A stretch of 22,925 bases of DNA from positions 1-22,925 of the forward strand of contig JAKABA010000048.1 in the NCBI GenBank assembly GCA_021802115.1. The letters are read 5' to 3'. Numbering within the stretch: position 1 is the first letter of the stretch; each line of letters starts with the position of its first letter. The DNA comes from a bacterium (lineage in GTDB: Bacteria; Chloroflexota; Dormibacteria; UBA8260; Bog-877). Shown piece by piece: positions 1 to 7,871 of the stretch. A model generated the notes under the pieces. The model had not been told where the DNA came from, did no database searches, and saw only the letters and a program-made list of their open reading frames with translations. The translations under genes were made by a program, and so were the position numbers.

Positions 1-1
1 C

Positions 2-469
2 CAGGTGGTCGGGGCGCCGGAACAGGTGACGTCCTTTTTGCTCTGCGGCCCCTTCGCCATGATCCAGGAGGCGCGCCGGACCCTGACCGGCCTGGGGGTG
101 CCCGGGGAGCGAATCAAGGCGGAGCTGTTCTTCGTCGAGGATGAGGCGCCGGTGCGCTCTGCAACTGAGCAGATGGAGATCGCGCAACCGGGTCAGGTGC
201 TGGTGCGGGCGCGCCTCAATGGACGGGAGACCGAGTTCGCCATGAATCGGAGCGGCAAGATCGTCGATGCCCTGGCCGCCATCCGGCCCGATGCGCCGTT
301 CTCCTGCAAGGGGGGGGTCTGCGGCACCTGCCGCGCCCGCCTGCTGGAGGGAAGGGTCGCGATGGACCACACCTACGCCCTGGAGGAGAAGGACCGCAGC
401 GACGGCTACGTGCTGACCTGCCAGGCCCATCCCCTCACTGAAAAAGTGGTTGTCGATTACGACGGCTGA
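2..469 (+). CDS. paaE: Phenylacetyl-CoA epoxidase reductase subunit PaaE, C-terminal part (5' end outside window)
   Basis: This is the 3' end of a ferredoxin-reductase-type protein; the frame is open at the window edge, so the true start lies upstream. The visible part begins in the NAD-binding lobe, with the motif LLCGPFAMI (about codons 11-20 of the visible frame). It ends in a plant-type 2Fe-2S ferredoxin domain whose ligands follow C-x4-C-x2-C (CKGGVCGTC, bases 304-330) with a final Cys in VLTCQ near base 420. Fusion of an N-terminal FAD/NAD reductase to a C-terminal ferredoxin is the PaaE layout, and the tail with YALEEKDRSDGYVLTCQ resembles that family closely. PaaE passes electrons from NADPH to the PaaABCD di-iron epoxidase in aerobic phenylacetate breakdown. 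The rest of a paa operon would be expected upstream. Another oxygenase reductase of the same architecture is the main alternative. Confidence 0.78.
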   Translation, partial: QVVGAPEQVTSFLLCGPFAMIQEARRTLTGLGVPGERIKAELFFVEDEAPVRSATEQMEIAQPGQVLVRARLNGRETEFAMNRSGKIVDALAAIRPDAPFSCKGGVCGTCRARLLEGRVAMDHTYALEEKDRSDGYVLTCQAHPLTEKVVVDYDG

Positions 470-484
470 TCGGAGCAGCGCCGC

Positions 485-490
485 TATCCT
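485..490 (+). promoter_or_regulatory. Candidate leaderless -10 element (TATCCT) of the threonine dehydratase gene
   Basis: TATCCT fits the TANNNT form of a -10 box and lies 7 bases before the ATG at 498. Transcription from it would begin at or near the start codon, giving a leaderless mRNA. No Shine-Dalgarno sequence precedes the ATG at 498 or the alternative TTG at 450. No convincing -35 box is seen. This is inference from position and sequence. Confidence 0.4.
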
Positions 491-497
491 ACCGGTG

Positions 498-1508
498 ATG
501 CCAGCTCCTGACCCGACGGCCGCGATCGATCTGGAACAGGCGGAGAGGCGGCTGGCGGGCAGGGTCCATGTCACCCCTCTGCTGCGGTCTTCCTTGCTGG
601 ATCGGGAGGCGGAACGCAGGCTCTGGCTGAAGGCTGAGACCTTCCAGCGGAGTGGCTCCTTCAAGGCTAGGGGTGCCTTCAACGCTCTGTTGGCCGGAGT
701 CGAAGCCGGTGACCGTAGGGGCGTGCTGGCGGTATCTTCCGGCAACCACGGCCAGGCGGTGGCCCTCGCCGCCGCCGAGCTCGGGCTCTCGGCGACCGTG
801 GTGATGCCGGATGGGGCGGCGCCGGTCAAGCTGGCGGCCGTGCGCGCCTACGGAGCTGAGGTCATCAGCGACGGGGTGACCGGGGAGAACCGTGAGGAAG
901 TGGCTCGCCAGTTGGCGGAGCAGAGGAACCTGCGGCTGGTGCATCCCCACGACGATCCCCTGGTGATCGCGGGACAGTCCACGGTCGCCTCGGAGCTCGT
1001 GGGCCAGGCCGGCAGGTTGGGAATCCACCCCACCACGGTGCTGGTCCCCGTGGGTGGCGGCGGGCTCATCGCCGGGATGTGTCTCGCCCTGGAGAGGTAC
1101 ATGCCCGGCGCGACCGTCATCGGGGTCGAGCCGGCGCTGGGAGACGATGCCAGCCGTTCCCTGGAGTCTGGCGAGCTGGTGAGCCTCGAGTCGACCCCCG
1201 AGACCGTCGCCGACGGGGCCCGGACCCTGCACCTCGGACGACTTTGCTGGGAGGTGATCCGCACCCGGGTCGAGCGGATCGTGACGGTCACCGATCTGGA
1301 TATCGCCGAAGCATGCTGGTGGCTGTGGTCGCGCGGCAAGCTGGTGGTGGAGCCGACCGGGGCGATGACGGTGGCGGCAGCGCTGAGCGCGGTCAGGAAC
1401 GGCGTTAGCCTGGACGGGCGCAGCGACGACCCGGGGGACATGATCTGCGTCCTCTCCGGCGGCAACTGCACGCCCGCTCAACTCGCCGAGCTGGTGGCTC
1501 GGGTCTGA
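498..1508 (+). CDS. ilvA: PLP-dependent threonine/serine dehydratase
   Basis: A fold-type II PLP enzyme of 336 residues. The PLP-binding lysine is K56 in SGSFKARGA, followed by the substrate loop SSGNHGQA and the phosphate-binding glycine run GGGGL. Enzymes of this family deaminate threonine to 2-oxobutyrate (isoleucine synthesis or threonine breakdown), and some act on serine. There is no C-terminal ACT-like domain, so feedback inhibition by isoleucine of the long IlvA kind is not expected; the length fits TdcB/short IlvA or serine racemase-like enzymes. I chose ATG 498 because a TANNNT box sits just upstream. A TTG at 450 would add 16 residues and overlap paaE by 20 bases. The gene converges on the Kelch gene with 13 bases between stop codons. 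Exact substrate preference cannot be told from sequence. Confidence 0.85.
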   Translation: MPAPDPTAAIDLEQAERRLAGRVHVTPLLRSSLLDREAERRLWLKAETFQRSGSFKARGAFNALLAGVEAGDRRGVLAVSSGNHGQAVALAAAELGLSATVVMPDGAAPVKLAAVRAYGAEVISDGVTGENREEVARQLAEQRNLRLVHPHDDPLVIAGQSTVASELVGQAGRLGIHPTTVLVPVGGGGLIAGMCLALERYMPGATVIGVEPALGDDASRSLESGELVSLESTPETVADGARTLHLGRLCWEVIRTRVERIVTVTDLDIAEACWWLWSRGKLVVEPTGAMTVAAALSAVRNGVSLDGRSDDPGDMICVLSGGNCTPAQLAELVARV

Positions 1509-1521
1509 GCGGAAGGCGAAG

Positions 1522-3000
1522 TCAGGTCAGCCGGTTCCAACCCGAACCGTTCCAGAGCCAAGCCTGGGCGCTGAAGCCACTTCCCGAGCTGGTGGCGCCG
1601 CCCACGAGCAGCACACCCCTGCCGGATGGAGCTGGTGCCATCGCCATGAAGCTGTACACCGGCGGTGCTTGGCCTCTGGCAACTACCGGTGTCCAACCTC
1701 CCCTCCCCCATCTCCAGGTCCGCTCCGAGGCTCCCGCGCCCGCGTAGAGCAGGACCCCTGAGTCGGTGGGGTCGGTGGACATCGCAATGTAGGCGAGGGG
1801 CCCGGGGGATCGCCGGGAGCTGAGCCTGGTCCAGTCTTGACCCGTCCAGGCCCAGGTGTCGCTGAGGCGGGCGCTGCCGTTGCTGCCGCCGTAAAGAAGG
1901 AGGGCGTTCAGGCCGGGGTCCCAGGCCATCGCGGCGGCGGTCCGTGCGGACGGCTCAATCTTGAGCCTCAGCTGACGCCAGCCCGAGGATGTGAGCACAT
2001 AGGTGCCGGCCAGGGGTTTGCCGGACGCGTCGTCGCCGCCGAACATGAGTAGCTGCTTGGTGCTGGGGTCGTACGCGATGGCCGGGAAGCGACGACCGGG
2101 TGGTGGTTCGGTGAACTTCAACCGGCTCCAGCTCCGGCCGTTCCAGACCCACGTGGAGTCGAGGGCTGGGCCCAGCCCCTGCTCGGTCGCTCCTCCGAAC
2201 AGCACGACCGCTCGCCGCTGCCCGGAATACGCGGCCCCCGCGTAACCCATCTCCGGCGGGGCGGGCTGACCAGCGGCCCGCAGCCAGCGGTGACCATCCC
2301 AGAGCCAGGTGGCGCCGGAGCAGGCGAGGTAGTCGCAGCCGCCGAAGAAGACGTCCTGATTGGTCTGCGCGTCGAAGGCCAGAGCCGCCCCTCCTACCGC
2401 GGGCGGCCCCTCCACCCCGGGCTGGCGCCGGACCGCGTTCACGCTGCCCCAGGTGAGGGTCGCCACCCCAGCGAGGGCGATGGCCGATCCAGCCGCGACC
2501 ACGGCGCGTCGACGGCCCAGAGGACTTCCCTCGGGCCGCACCCAGCGGAACACGCTCCACTTCCGCCAGCTGCGTCCGAGCAAGAGCACCAGACTCAGCA
2601 GGATGTACAGCGGACCGGAGTTCAGGTCGGTGGTCCCTGCCGCGAATGGCAGGCCCAGGCCCTGGCCGAACACCCAGATGCCGGCGAAGAGCGGCAGAGC
2701 CGCTACCAGACACCATGCCGCGCCCAGACCGAGCATGACGCCCAGGCCCAGCACGAGCTCCGTGGCCGCTAGGATCGCGTTCCAGACCGCGGGCTGGTGG
2801 CCGATGAGCTCGGCCGCGAACACCAGGGCGCCGCGCAGCGGCTCCGGACTGACGGAGGCGTTCGAGTACAGCAGGCTGACGAACACCTGATAGGTTCCCG
2901 TCTGGTACTCGAGAATGGCGTCGATCAGGAGGATGGCCCCGAAGGCGATCCGGATCGCCGGCAGCCATGGTGCCGTGGGTTCGGCCCCATCATCCACCAC
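1522..3000 (-). CDS. DoxX-like membrane domain fused to an extracytoplasmic Kelch-repeat domain
   Basis: A 492-residue protein in two parts. Residues 13-145 hold four hydrophobic segments, with a loop GLPFAAGTTDLNSGP (116-130) of the kind seen in DoxX/quinone-oxidoreductase membrane subunits. A basic stretch GRRRA (162-166) and a fifth hydrophobic helix (about 168-186) follow. From about residue 205 to the end come repeated blocks of the Kelch/galactose-oxidase-propeller type, with LFGG or LLYGG strands followed by TWVWNGRSW-like strands about every 50 residues. The propeller should lie outside the cytoplasmic membrane. The start is GTG 3000, preceded by AGGAG with 9 bases of spacing. It lies 156 bases downstream of the aminotransferase gene on the same strand. 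The fold assignment is firm; the function is unknown. A redox or cell-surface binding role would be a guess. Confidence 0.8.
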   Translation of the reverse strand: MVDDGAEPTAPWLPAIRIAFGAILLIDAILEYQTGTYQVFVSLLYSNASVSPEPLRGALVFAAELIGHQPAVWNAILAATELVLGLGVMLGLGAAWCLVAALPLFAGIWVFGQGLGLPFAAGTTDLNSGPLYILLSLVLLLGRSWRKWSVFRWVRPEGSPLGRRRAVVAAGSAIALAGVATLTWGSVNAVRRQPGVEGPPAVGGAALAFDAQTNQDVFFGGCDYLACSGATWLWDGHRWLRAAGQPAPPEMGYAGAAYSGQRRAVVLFGGATEQGLGPALDSTWVWNGRSWSRLKFTEPPPGRRFPAIAYDPSTKQLLMFGGDDASGKPLAGTYVLTSSGWRQLRLKIEPSARTAAAMAWDPGLNALLLYGGSNGSARLSDTWAWTGQDWTRLSSRRSPGPLAYIAMSTDPTDSGVLLYAGAGASERTWRWGRGGWTPVVARGQAPPVYSFMAMAPAPSGRGVLLVGGATSSGSGFSAQAWLWNGSGWNRLT

Positions 3001-3156
3001 CGGTGGCCGCTCCTATGTCCGATCCCTCGCGTCGACTGGGCGTGTGTGCGACGAACGATGCCCCCCGGGGTCTGGCGACTTCAACCACAGTGGCCACCAT
3101 AGCGAACGCCCGGACCAGGTGCCGCGCCCTGCCGCTCCGGGTCCGGCGGCCTCCGG

Positions 3157-4368
3157 TCAGCCCAGGAGGGTCTCGAGCCGTTCCATCCCCGTCTCCAGGT
3201 CTTCCGCGCTCAACGCGTACGAGAAGCGCAGATACCCAGGGGCGCCAAACGCGTCCCCGGGGACCACCGCCAATTTGGCCTCATCGAGCAGGATGTCCGC
3301 CAAATCCGCCGAGCCCTGGACGGCCCGTCCCGCCACCCTCCGTCCCAGCACGCCGCGCACGGAGGGAAAGACGTAGAAGGCGCCCTCGGGCGGTGGGCAT
3401 TCGAATCCGGGCAGAGCTCCCAGTCGGGCAGCGATCCGCTCCCTGCGCTCGGCGAAGATCGCACGCATCCGCTCCACCGGATCGAGTCCGGCCTCCAAGG
3501 CGGCGAGGGCGGCGAATTGGGAGACGTTGCTGATGTTGCCGCACACGTGGGACTGCAAGTTGATGGCAGCCCTGATGACCTCCGGGGCCGCCACCATCCA
3601 ACCCACGCGCCACCCGGTCATCGCGTAGGCCTTCGCGACCCCATTCAGGCAGATCGCCCGGGGTTGGAGCTCGGGGACCACCGCCGGCAGGGAGTTGAAC
3701 TCCGCTCCCTCGTAGGTGAACTGGTCGTAGATCTCGTCGCACACCACCCACAGCTCCCGGCTCTCCGCCCAGCGCCCGATCGCCTGCATCTGCTCCCGGG
3801 TGTACACGGCTCCGGTCGGGTTGGAGGGTGAAACAAACAGCAACACCTTGGTCCGTTCGGTGGTGCATCGCTCCAGGTCGGCGACCGACACCTTGAAGTT
3901 GGTGGTCTCATCGCTGTAGACCGGCACCGGGACGCCGCCGGCCAGCGCCACGGCCTCCGGGAACGTCACCCAGTGCGGGGTGGGGATCAGGACCTCATCA
4001 CCGGGGTCGAGCAGCAGCGTGAACGCGTGCGCCACCGCCTGCTTGGTCCCGCTGGTGATCATGACGTTGGCGGCGGTGACCGGCAGCTGCGAATCCCGCC
4101 TGGTCTTGGCGGCGACCGCCTCGCGCAGCTCGGGAAGGCCCGCGGCCGGACTGTAGTGATGGGCCCTGGGGTTGCGGCAGGCCCGCTCGGCGGCGGCCAC
4201 CGCCACCTCCGGGCTGGCGAAGTCCGGCTCCCCAGCGGCGAACGAGATGACCTTCTCCCCCGTCGCCACCAGCTCCTTGGCCCGCCGGTCCATGGCCAGG
4301 GTGGCGGACTCTGAGATTGCGCGAACCCGGCGCGACAGTGAAGTGGTGGGTCCCGGGGCCGAAGGCAA
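3157..4368 (-). CDS. aspC: Aspartate aminotransferase-like class I PLP aminotransferase
   Basis: A 403-residue fold-type I aminotransferase of the bacterial Ib subgroup. Visible landmarks are N183 in PSNPTG, D211 and Y214 in CDEIYD, the PLP-binding lysine K246 in GVAKAYAMTGWRVG, R254 just after it, and the substrate-carboxylate arginine R381 in YLRFSYALS. Enzymes of this group move the amino group between aspartate and 2-oxoglutarate, though some use other amino or keto acids, so the substrate is inferred from the family. The start is TTG 4368, supported by a strong GGAGGAA at 4380-4374 with 5-base spacing. The gene is divergent from serC, leaving 14 bases between the start codons. Its promoter must therefore lie inside the serC coding region. 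Confidence 0.88.
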   Translation of the reverse strand: MPSAPGPTTSLSRRVRAISESATLAMDRRAKELVATGEKVISFAAGEPDFASPEVAVAAAERACRNPRAHHYSPAAGLPELREAVAAKTRRDSQLPVTAANVMITSGTKQAVAHAFTLLLDPGDEVLIPTPHWVTFPEAVALAGGVPVPVYSDETTNFKVSVADLERCTTERTKVLLFVSPSNPTGAVYTREQMQAIGRWAESRELWVVCDEIYDQFTYEGAEFNSLPAVVPELQPRAICLNGVAKAYAMTGWRVGWMVAAPEVIRAAINLQSHVCGNISNVSQFAALAALEAGLDPVERMRAIFAERRERIAARLGALPGFECPPPEGAFYVFPSVRGVLGRRVAGRAVQGSADLADILLDEAKLAVVPGDAFGAPGYLRFSYALSAEDLETGMERLETLLG

Positions 4369-4374
4369 TACACT
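4369..4374 (+). promoter_or_regulatory. Candidate leaderless -10 element (TACACT) of serC
   Basis: TACACT fits TANNNT and ends 8 bases before the serC ATG at 4383. The bases between are CTCC-rich: they are the complement of the aspC ribosome-binding site and offer no Shine-Dalgarno for serC. A leaderless serC transcript explains this layout. The same 14 bp would then serve as serC promoter end and aspC ribosome-binding site. Confidence 0.42.
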
Positions 4375-4382
4375 TCCTCCTG

Positions 4383-5528
4383 ATGACTACCGGTAGTGGT
4401 TCGATCCCAGTCATACCACAGGATCTGCTACCTGCGGACGGCCGGTTCGGGTCTGGCCCCTCTAAGGTACCGGCATTGGCCTTGGCCGGGTTGGCGAGCC
4501 GGGGTAGCGCACTCCTTGGCACCAGCCACCGGCAGCCGCCCGTGCGCGAGCTGGTGCTAAGAGTGCGGGAGCAACTGGGGCAGCTGTTTGCCCTCCCGGA
4601 CGGGTACGAGGTGGTCCTTGGCAACGGGGGTGCGACGTGCTTCTGGGATGTGGCGGTGTTCAGCCTCATAGAGCGACGCAGCCAGCATCTCGTGTTCGGC
4701 GAGTTCTCGTCGAAATTTGCCCAGGAGGCGAGCTCGGCGCCCCACCTTGACGCTCCCCAGGTCATAACCTCAGATCCAGGCACCCACCCTCAGCCAGCGT
4801 CGAGCCCTGAGGTCGACTGCTACTGCCTGACCCAGAACGAGACCTCGACCGGGGTCGCCATGCCGATCCGGCGTCTGGGCGACCCCGAGCAACTGGTGCT
4901 GGTGGACGCAACCTCGGCCGCCGGCGGGATGGAGGTGGAGATCGGCGCCACCGACGTCTATTACTTCTCCCCCCAGAAGTGCTTCGCGTCCGAGGGTGGG
5001 CTTTGGATCGCGATCCTCTCGCCGCGGGCGGTGGAGCGCGCCCGCAGCCTGTGCTCATCCGCGCGCTGGGTGCCCAGCTTCCTCGACCTGGCAGCCGCGA
5101 TCGACAACTCGCGCCAGGGCCAGACCGTCAACACCCCCGCGATCGCCACCCTATTCCTCCTCGCCGAGCAGCTCACCTGGATGCTCGACCAGGGGGGGCT
5201 GGCCGCGGCGGCGGCGCGATCGCGGCGCTCGGCCGAACTGGTCTACAGCTGGGCCGAGGCCAGCTGGTTCGCCTCCCCGTTCGTGGGCCGTCCAGAGGAA
5301 CGGAGCCCGGTCGTGGCCACGATCGATCTGGCCCCATCGGTGCCGGCTGCGGCGGTCTCCCGGGTTCTCCGGGCCAACGGCATCGTGGACACCGACTCCT
5401 ACCGCAAGCTGGGCCGGAACCAGCTCCGCCTGGGGCTGTTCCCCGCAGTGGATCCGGATGATGTCGGCACTCTGACCCGGGCGATCGATTGGGTTGTGGA
5501 GCATTTGCAGCACGAAGACTCCCACTGA
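4383..5528 (+). CDS. serC: Phosphoserine aminotransferase
   Basis: A 381-residue PLP aminotransferase of the actinobacterial SerC type. The N-terminal signature PADGRFGSGPSKV (17-29) is typical, and the PLP-binding lysine is K199 in YYFSPQKCFASEGG. The C-terminal half carries the expected DTDSYRKLGRNQLRLG stretch. The enzyme converts 3-phosphohydroxypyruvate and glutamate to phosphoserine in serine synthesis; PdxB-pathway use for vitamin B6 is possible in some bacteria. ATG 4383 is chosen because conserved sequence begins right after it; the longer frame from 4317 would overlap the aspC start and is not needed. No serA or serB lies nearby in this window. Both divergent neighbours are aminotransferases using glutamate/2-oxoglutarate, which fits shared control of amino-group supply, though that is inference. 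Confidence 0.92.
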   Translation: MTTGSGSIPVIPQDLLPADGRFGSGPSKVPALALAGLASRGSALLGTSHRQPPVRELVLRVREQLGQLFALPDGYEVVLGNGGATCFWDVAVFSLIERRSQHLVFGEFSSKFAQEASSAPHLDAPQVITSDPGTHPQPASSPEVDCYCLTQNETSTGVAMPIRRLGDPEQLVLVDATSAAGGMEVEIGATDVYYFSPQKCFASEGGLWIAILSPRAVERARSLCSSARWVPSFLDLAAAIDNSRQGQTVNTPAIATLFLLAEQLTWMLDQGGLAAAAARSRRSAELVYSWAEASWFASPFVGRPEERSPVVATIDLAPSVPAAAVSRVLRANGIVDTDSYRKLGRNQLRLGLFPAVDPDDVGTLTRAIDWVVEHLQHEDSH

Positions 5529-5735
5529 CGAAACCGTTACAGCCATTGGCGGTGGCCGCCTCCCGGTTGGTCTAGCATCGGACCTGCGAGCGAGTTCGAG
5601 CCTGGGCCCTGGCCGATCGCGGTGGGGTCCCCGGCAGGATGGCTTTGGTGGTTTGCCCAGACCGGCGGCGCAGGTCCTGGGCGGTGTCCCGTTTTCGCCC
5701 GAGCCGCGTTCTAGGGGAGGTGAGACCCTCGTGCG

Positions 5736-5768
5736 ATGGCAATTTCGGCGGCCATGACTGATGGCTGA
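5736..5768 (+). other. Possible 10-codon upstream ORF overlapping the start of the next gene
   Basis: ATG 5736 opens a 10-codon frame (MAISAAMTDG, stop TGA 5766-5768). It follows a purine-rich GGGGAGGTGAG at 5714-5724 with 11 bases of spacing. Its end overlaps the ATG at 5761 of the 371-residue gene, which has no Shine-Dalgarno of its own. This is a layout for translational coupling. It could also mean that the true start of the downstream protein is here and a frameshift separates them. The rest of the 232-base gap after serC holds nothing else I can support. Confidence 0.3.
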
Positions 5769-6876
5769 GGTTGCCGCGGTCGGCGATCCCCTCGCTGCCG
5801 CCTTTCTCCGGATCTCCCTCGTCGGCGATCTCGCCGACCCGGTCCTGGTGGAGGAACTACTTCGACCCTGGTTGGAGCGGAGGGCGCTGCCTCTGACCCA
5901 CGACCGGACCATGGCCGTGCTCACCGCCCAGCAGGTGGTGGTCGACTTCGGGCTGGCGACCCCCTCAGACTTCCCATCCGCTTGGGCGATGGAGCGCTGG
6001 TTGGAGGTGCGGCTGGCTCAGACAGCCGCGCTGTTCACCGGATCGAGCGCTCCAGTTGGCCCCACTGCCCCCTCTCTCCGGCCCAGGAGAGCGGGATTGG
6101 CTGGCATCGGCGTCGTCCCGCTGGCGTGGCTTGCCAGGCTTCATCGCTCCTCATGGTGGTTGGGGGCGACTGCCGCCACCGCTGTCGTGGCCGGTGTGGG
6201 AGCCATCGCCCTGACGGCGGCGGTGACTTCGCCTGAATTGCAGCCCATGGTCGGCCAGACGGCACCACCGCTCGTGGCAGGCGGCACCCAGGCGCTGCTC
6301 CCTCCCCCGGGTCAGAGCGCGTCGACCCCGGTCAGCCCCCATCGCGCGGGTACCGAGCCGAGCCGACGGAGCGGGTCCCGCGCCCGTTCCGCCGGCAACA
6401 CCGCGACCGCTCGGCCGACTCCATTCCAGCCGGTGGTGATCGTGATGGCCCCGCTTGGGACAACCGCGGTGGCGTCTTCTCCCCCGCCCCGATCCGGTCC
6501 CGGCCCCGTGCCGCCCGCTTCCCCCAGCCCTGCGGCCTGCCTACCTCCGATCCGGAGTCTCCACCGGATGCTGCACTCCCGGGCCTTCCGGAACGGCCTA
6601 GGGCCAAGGGCCGCATGCCCGTCGCCCCATCCCGAGCTGCCCTTGCCCCCAGCTGCCATGCGTAAGCCGTCTGGCGAGCTGCCGATGGTGGGCGCCCATC
6701 CCGCCCCGTCCCAGCCGGCGCAAGTGCTGGCTGCGTCCGTGCACCGGGGCCCGTCGGCAAGGCACTTTCCGATGCCACCACCGGGTCGAGGTTCCAGGGC
6801 CCAACCGGCCCTGCGGTCGATGGGTCGCGCCGCGAGAGGGCGAGGGCGCGCCGACCGACACTGGGGATTGCAGTGA
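5761..6876 (+). CDS. Unrecognised single-TM protein with proline/serine-rich C-terminal region
   Basis: A 371-residue protein I do not recognise. Residues 1-105 look like a small helical domain (hydrophobic/charged, with a Trp-rich patch near 73-82). A basic linker follows (LRPRR, 106-110), then one transmembrane helix at about 133-155. From about 160 to the end the protein is low-complexity, rich in Pro, Ser, Ala and Arg, and probably extracytoplasmic. Third-position GC is visibly lower than in the neighbouring xerC gene, and Arg codons such as AGG, CGA and AGA are frequent near the 3' end. This suggests weak constraint or a young sequence. The stop TGA (6874-6876) overlaps the GTG of the recombinase gene as GTGA, which supports the frame and points to coupled translation. 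The start ATG 5761 has no clear ribosome-binding site. A role with the recombinase is only a contextual guess. Confidence 0.6.
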   Translation: MAEVAAVGDPLAAAFLRISLVGDLADPVLVEELLRPWLERRALPLTHDRTMAVLTAQQVVVDFGLATPSDFPSAWAMERWLEVRLAQTAALFTGSSAPVGPTAPSLRPRRAGLAGIGVVPLAWLARLHRSSWWLGATAATAVVAGVGAIALTAAVTSPELQPMVGQTAPPLVAGGTQALLPPPGQSASTPVSPHRAGTEPSRRSGSRARSAGNTATARPTPFQPVVIVMAPLGTTAVASSPPPRSGPGPVPPASPSPAACLPPIRSLHRMLHSRAFRNGLGPRAACPSPHPELPLPPAAMRKPSGELPMVGAHPAPSQPAQVLAASVHRGPSARHFPMPPPGRGSRAQPALRSMGRAARGRGRADRHWGLQ

Positions 6877-7871
6877 CCAAGGATCCGGACGAATCCGACC
6901 GAGCCGGGATCCCGTTGTCGCTCGACGACGCGGTCGAGGAGTATCTGACCTACCTCGCGGTGGACCGGGCGCGCAGCCCCCAGACCATCAGGGCCTACGC
7001 CACCGACCTTCGGACCGCTCTCGACTTTTGGCGAGGACTGAAGCGGTCTCCGCAGGCCATCTCTGAGCTCTCGCGTGAGTTGGTCCGCGCCTACCAGCGA
7101 CATCTGGGGGAGTCTCCACTGGCACTGAGTTCGCGGGCGCGCCGACTGCAGGCGCTGAGAGGCCTGCTGCGCTATGCCCTGCGGGAGGGATGGGTCGGAG
7201 AGGACCTCGGGCTGCACATCGACATACCCAGGGTCGCTGCCCCTCTGCCCAAGCCGCTCACCACCGATGACGCCCGCTCCCTCCTGGCCCACCACTCGCG
7301 GGGCACGGAGCCGGATCTCAGAGACCAGGCGCTGGTCCACTTTCTACTCAGCACCGGCTGCCGGATCTCCGAGGCGCTCCGCGTCAACCGAAGCGATCTC
7401 AGCCGCAGCGGCCGGCTCGTGGTCAGGGGCAAGGGATCCAAGGAGCGGGTGGTGCATCTCACCCCCGCAGCGATGGCCGCCATCACCGACTACCTGGGGG
7501 CACGGCAGGACCGCGAACCCGCGCTCTTCCTGAACTACGACCGGCACTCCCGGAGCTCAGGATCACGCCGGCTCACGGCGGCCGGCGCCCGCCACATCGT
7601 CTCCCGCCTGCGCCGCGAGCGGGGTCTGGAGGCGCTGCGGTCACCGCACGTGCTGCGCCACACCACGGCCACCGAGCTGCTGACCATAACCGGCAACGTC
7701 CGGCTGGTGCAGGAGGTGCTGGGACACGCCAACCTCAACACCATGCAGGGATACACCAAGGTGGTGGACCAGGCCCGCACGGCGGCCTACCGTGAGTTCT
7801 CGCGCCGCCTGGCGGCACCCGACGAGCTCAGGGGCTCGGCTTGGGACTCGGGGCCGGAAGCGCAAACTTGA
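6873..7871 (+). CDS. Tyrosine recombinase, XerC/XerD family
   Basis: A 332-residue site-specific recombinase. Residues 15-105 form the SAM-like core-binding domain (VEEYL, SPQTIRAYATDL), and residues 130-310 the catalytic domain. All catalytic residues are visible: R164 in STGCRISEALR, K187 in RGKGSKER, H259 and R262 in SPHVLRHTTATELL, H285 in VLGHANLNT, and the nucleophile Y294 in GYTKV. Such enzymes resolve chromosome dimers at dif sites during division or integrate mobile DNA. The compact length, the usual XerC/D motifs and the lack of phage genes nearby favour a housekeeping Xer role. The start is GTG 6873, overlapping the stop of the upstream gene by 4 bases. The 3' end overlaps the convergent lipoprotein gene by 44 bases. 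No dif-like site was recognised in the window. Confidence 0.88.
   Translation: MTKDPDESDRAGIPLSLDDAVEEYLTYLAVDRARSPQTIRAYATDLRTALDFWRGLKRSPQAISELSRELVRAYQRHLGESPLALSSRARRLQALRGLLRYALREGWVGEDLGLHIDIPRVAAPLPKPLTTDDARSLLAHHSRGTEPDLRDQALVHFLLSTGCRISEALRVNRSDLSRSGRLVVRGKGSKERVVHLTPAAMAAITDYLGARQDREPALFLNYDRHSRSSGSRRLTAAGARHIVSRLRRERGLEALRSPHVLRHTTATELLTITGNVRLVQEVLGHANLNTMQGYTKVVDQARTAAYREFSRRLAAPDELRGSAWDSGPEAQT

Noticed and set aside
489..1481. 330-codon minus-strand ORF
   Set aside because: Lies wholly antisense to the dehydratase gene with its full set of PLP motifs.
3096..3101. TATGGT on the minus strand as a promoter for the Kelch gene
   Set aside because: No -35 partner; too weak to list as a feature.
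6312..7340. 342-codon minus-strand ORF
   Set aside because: Antisense to the recombinase and the Pro-rich gene; composition is that of a GC-rich shadow.
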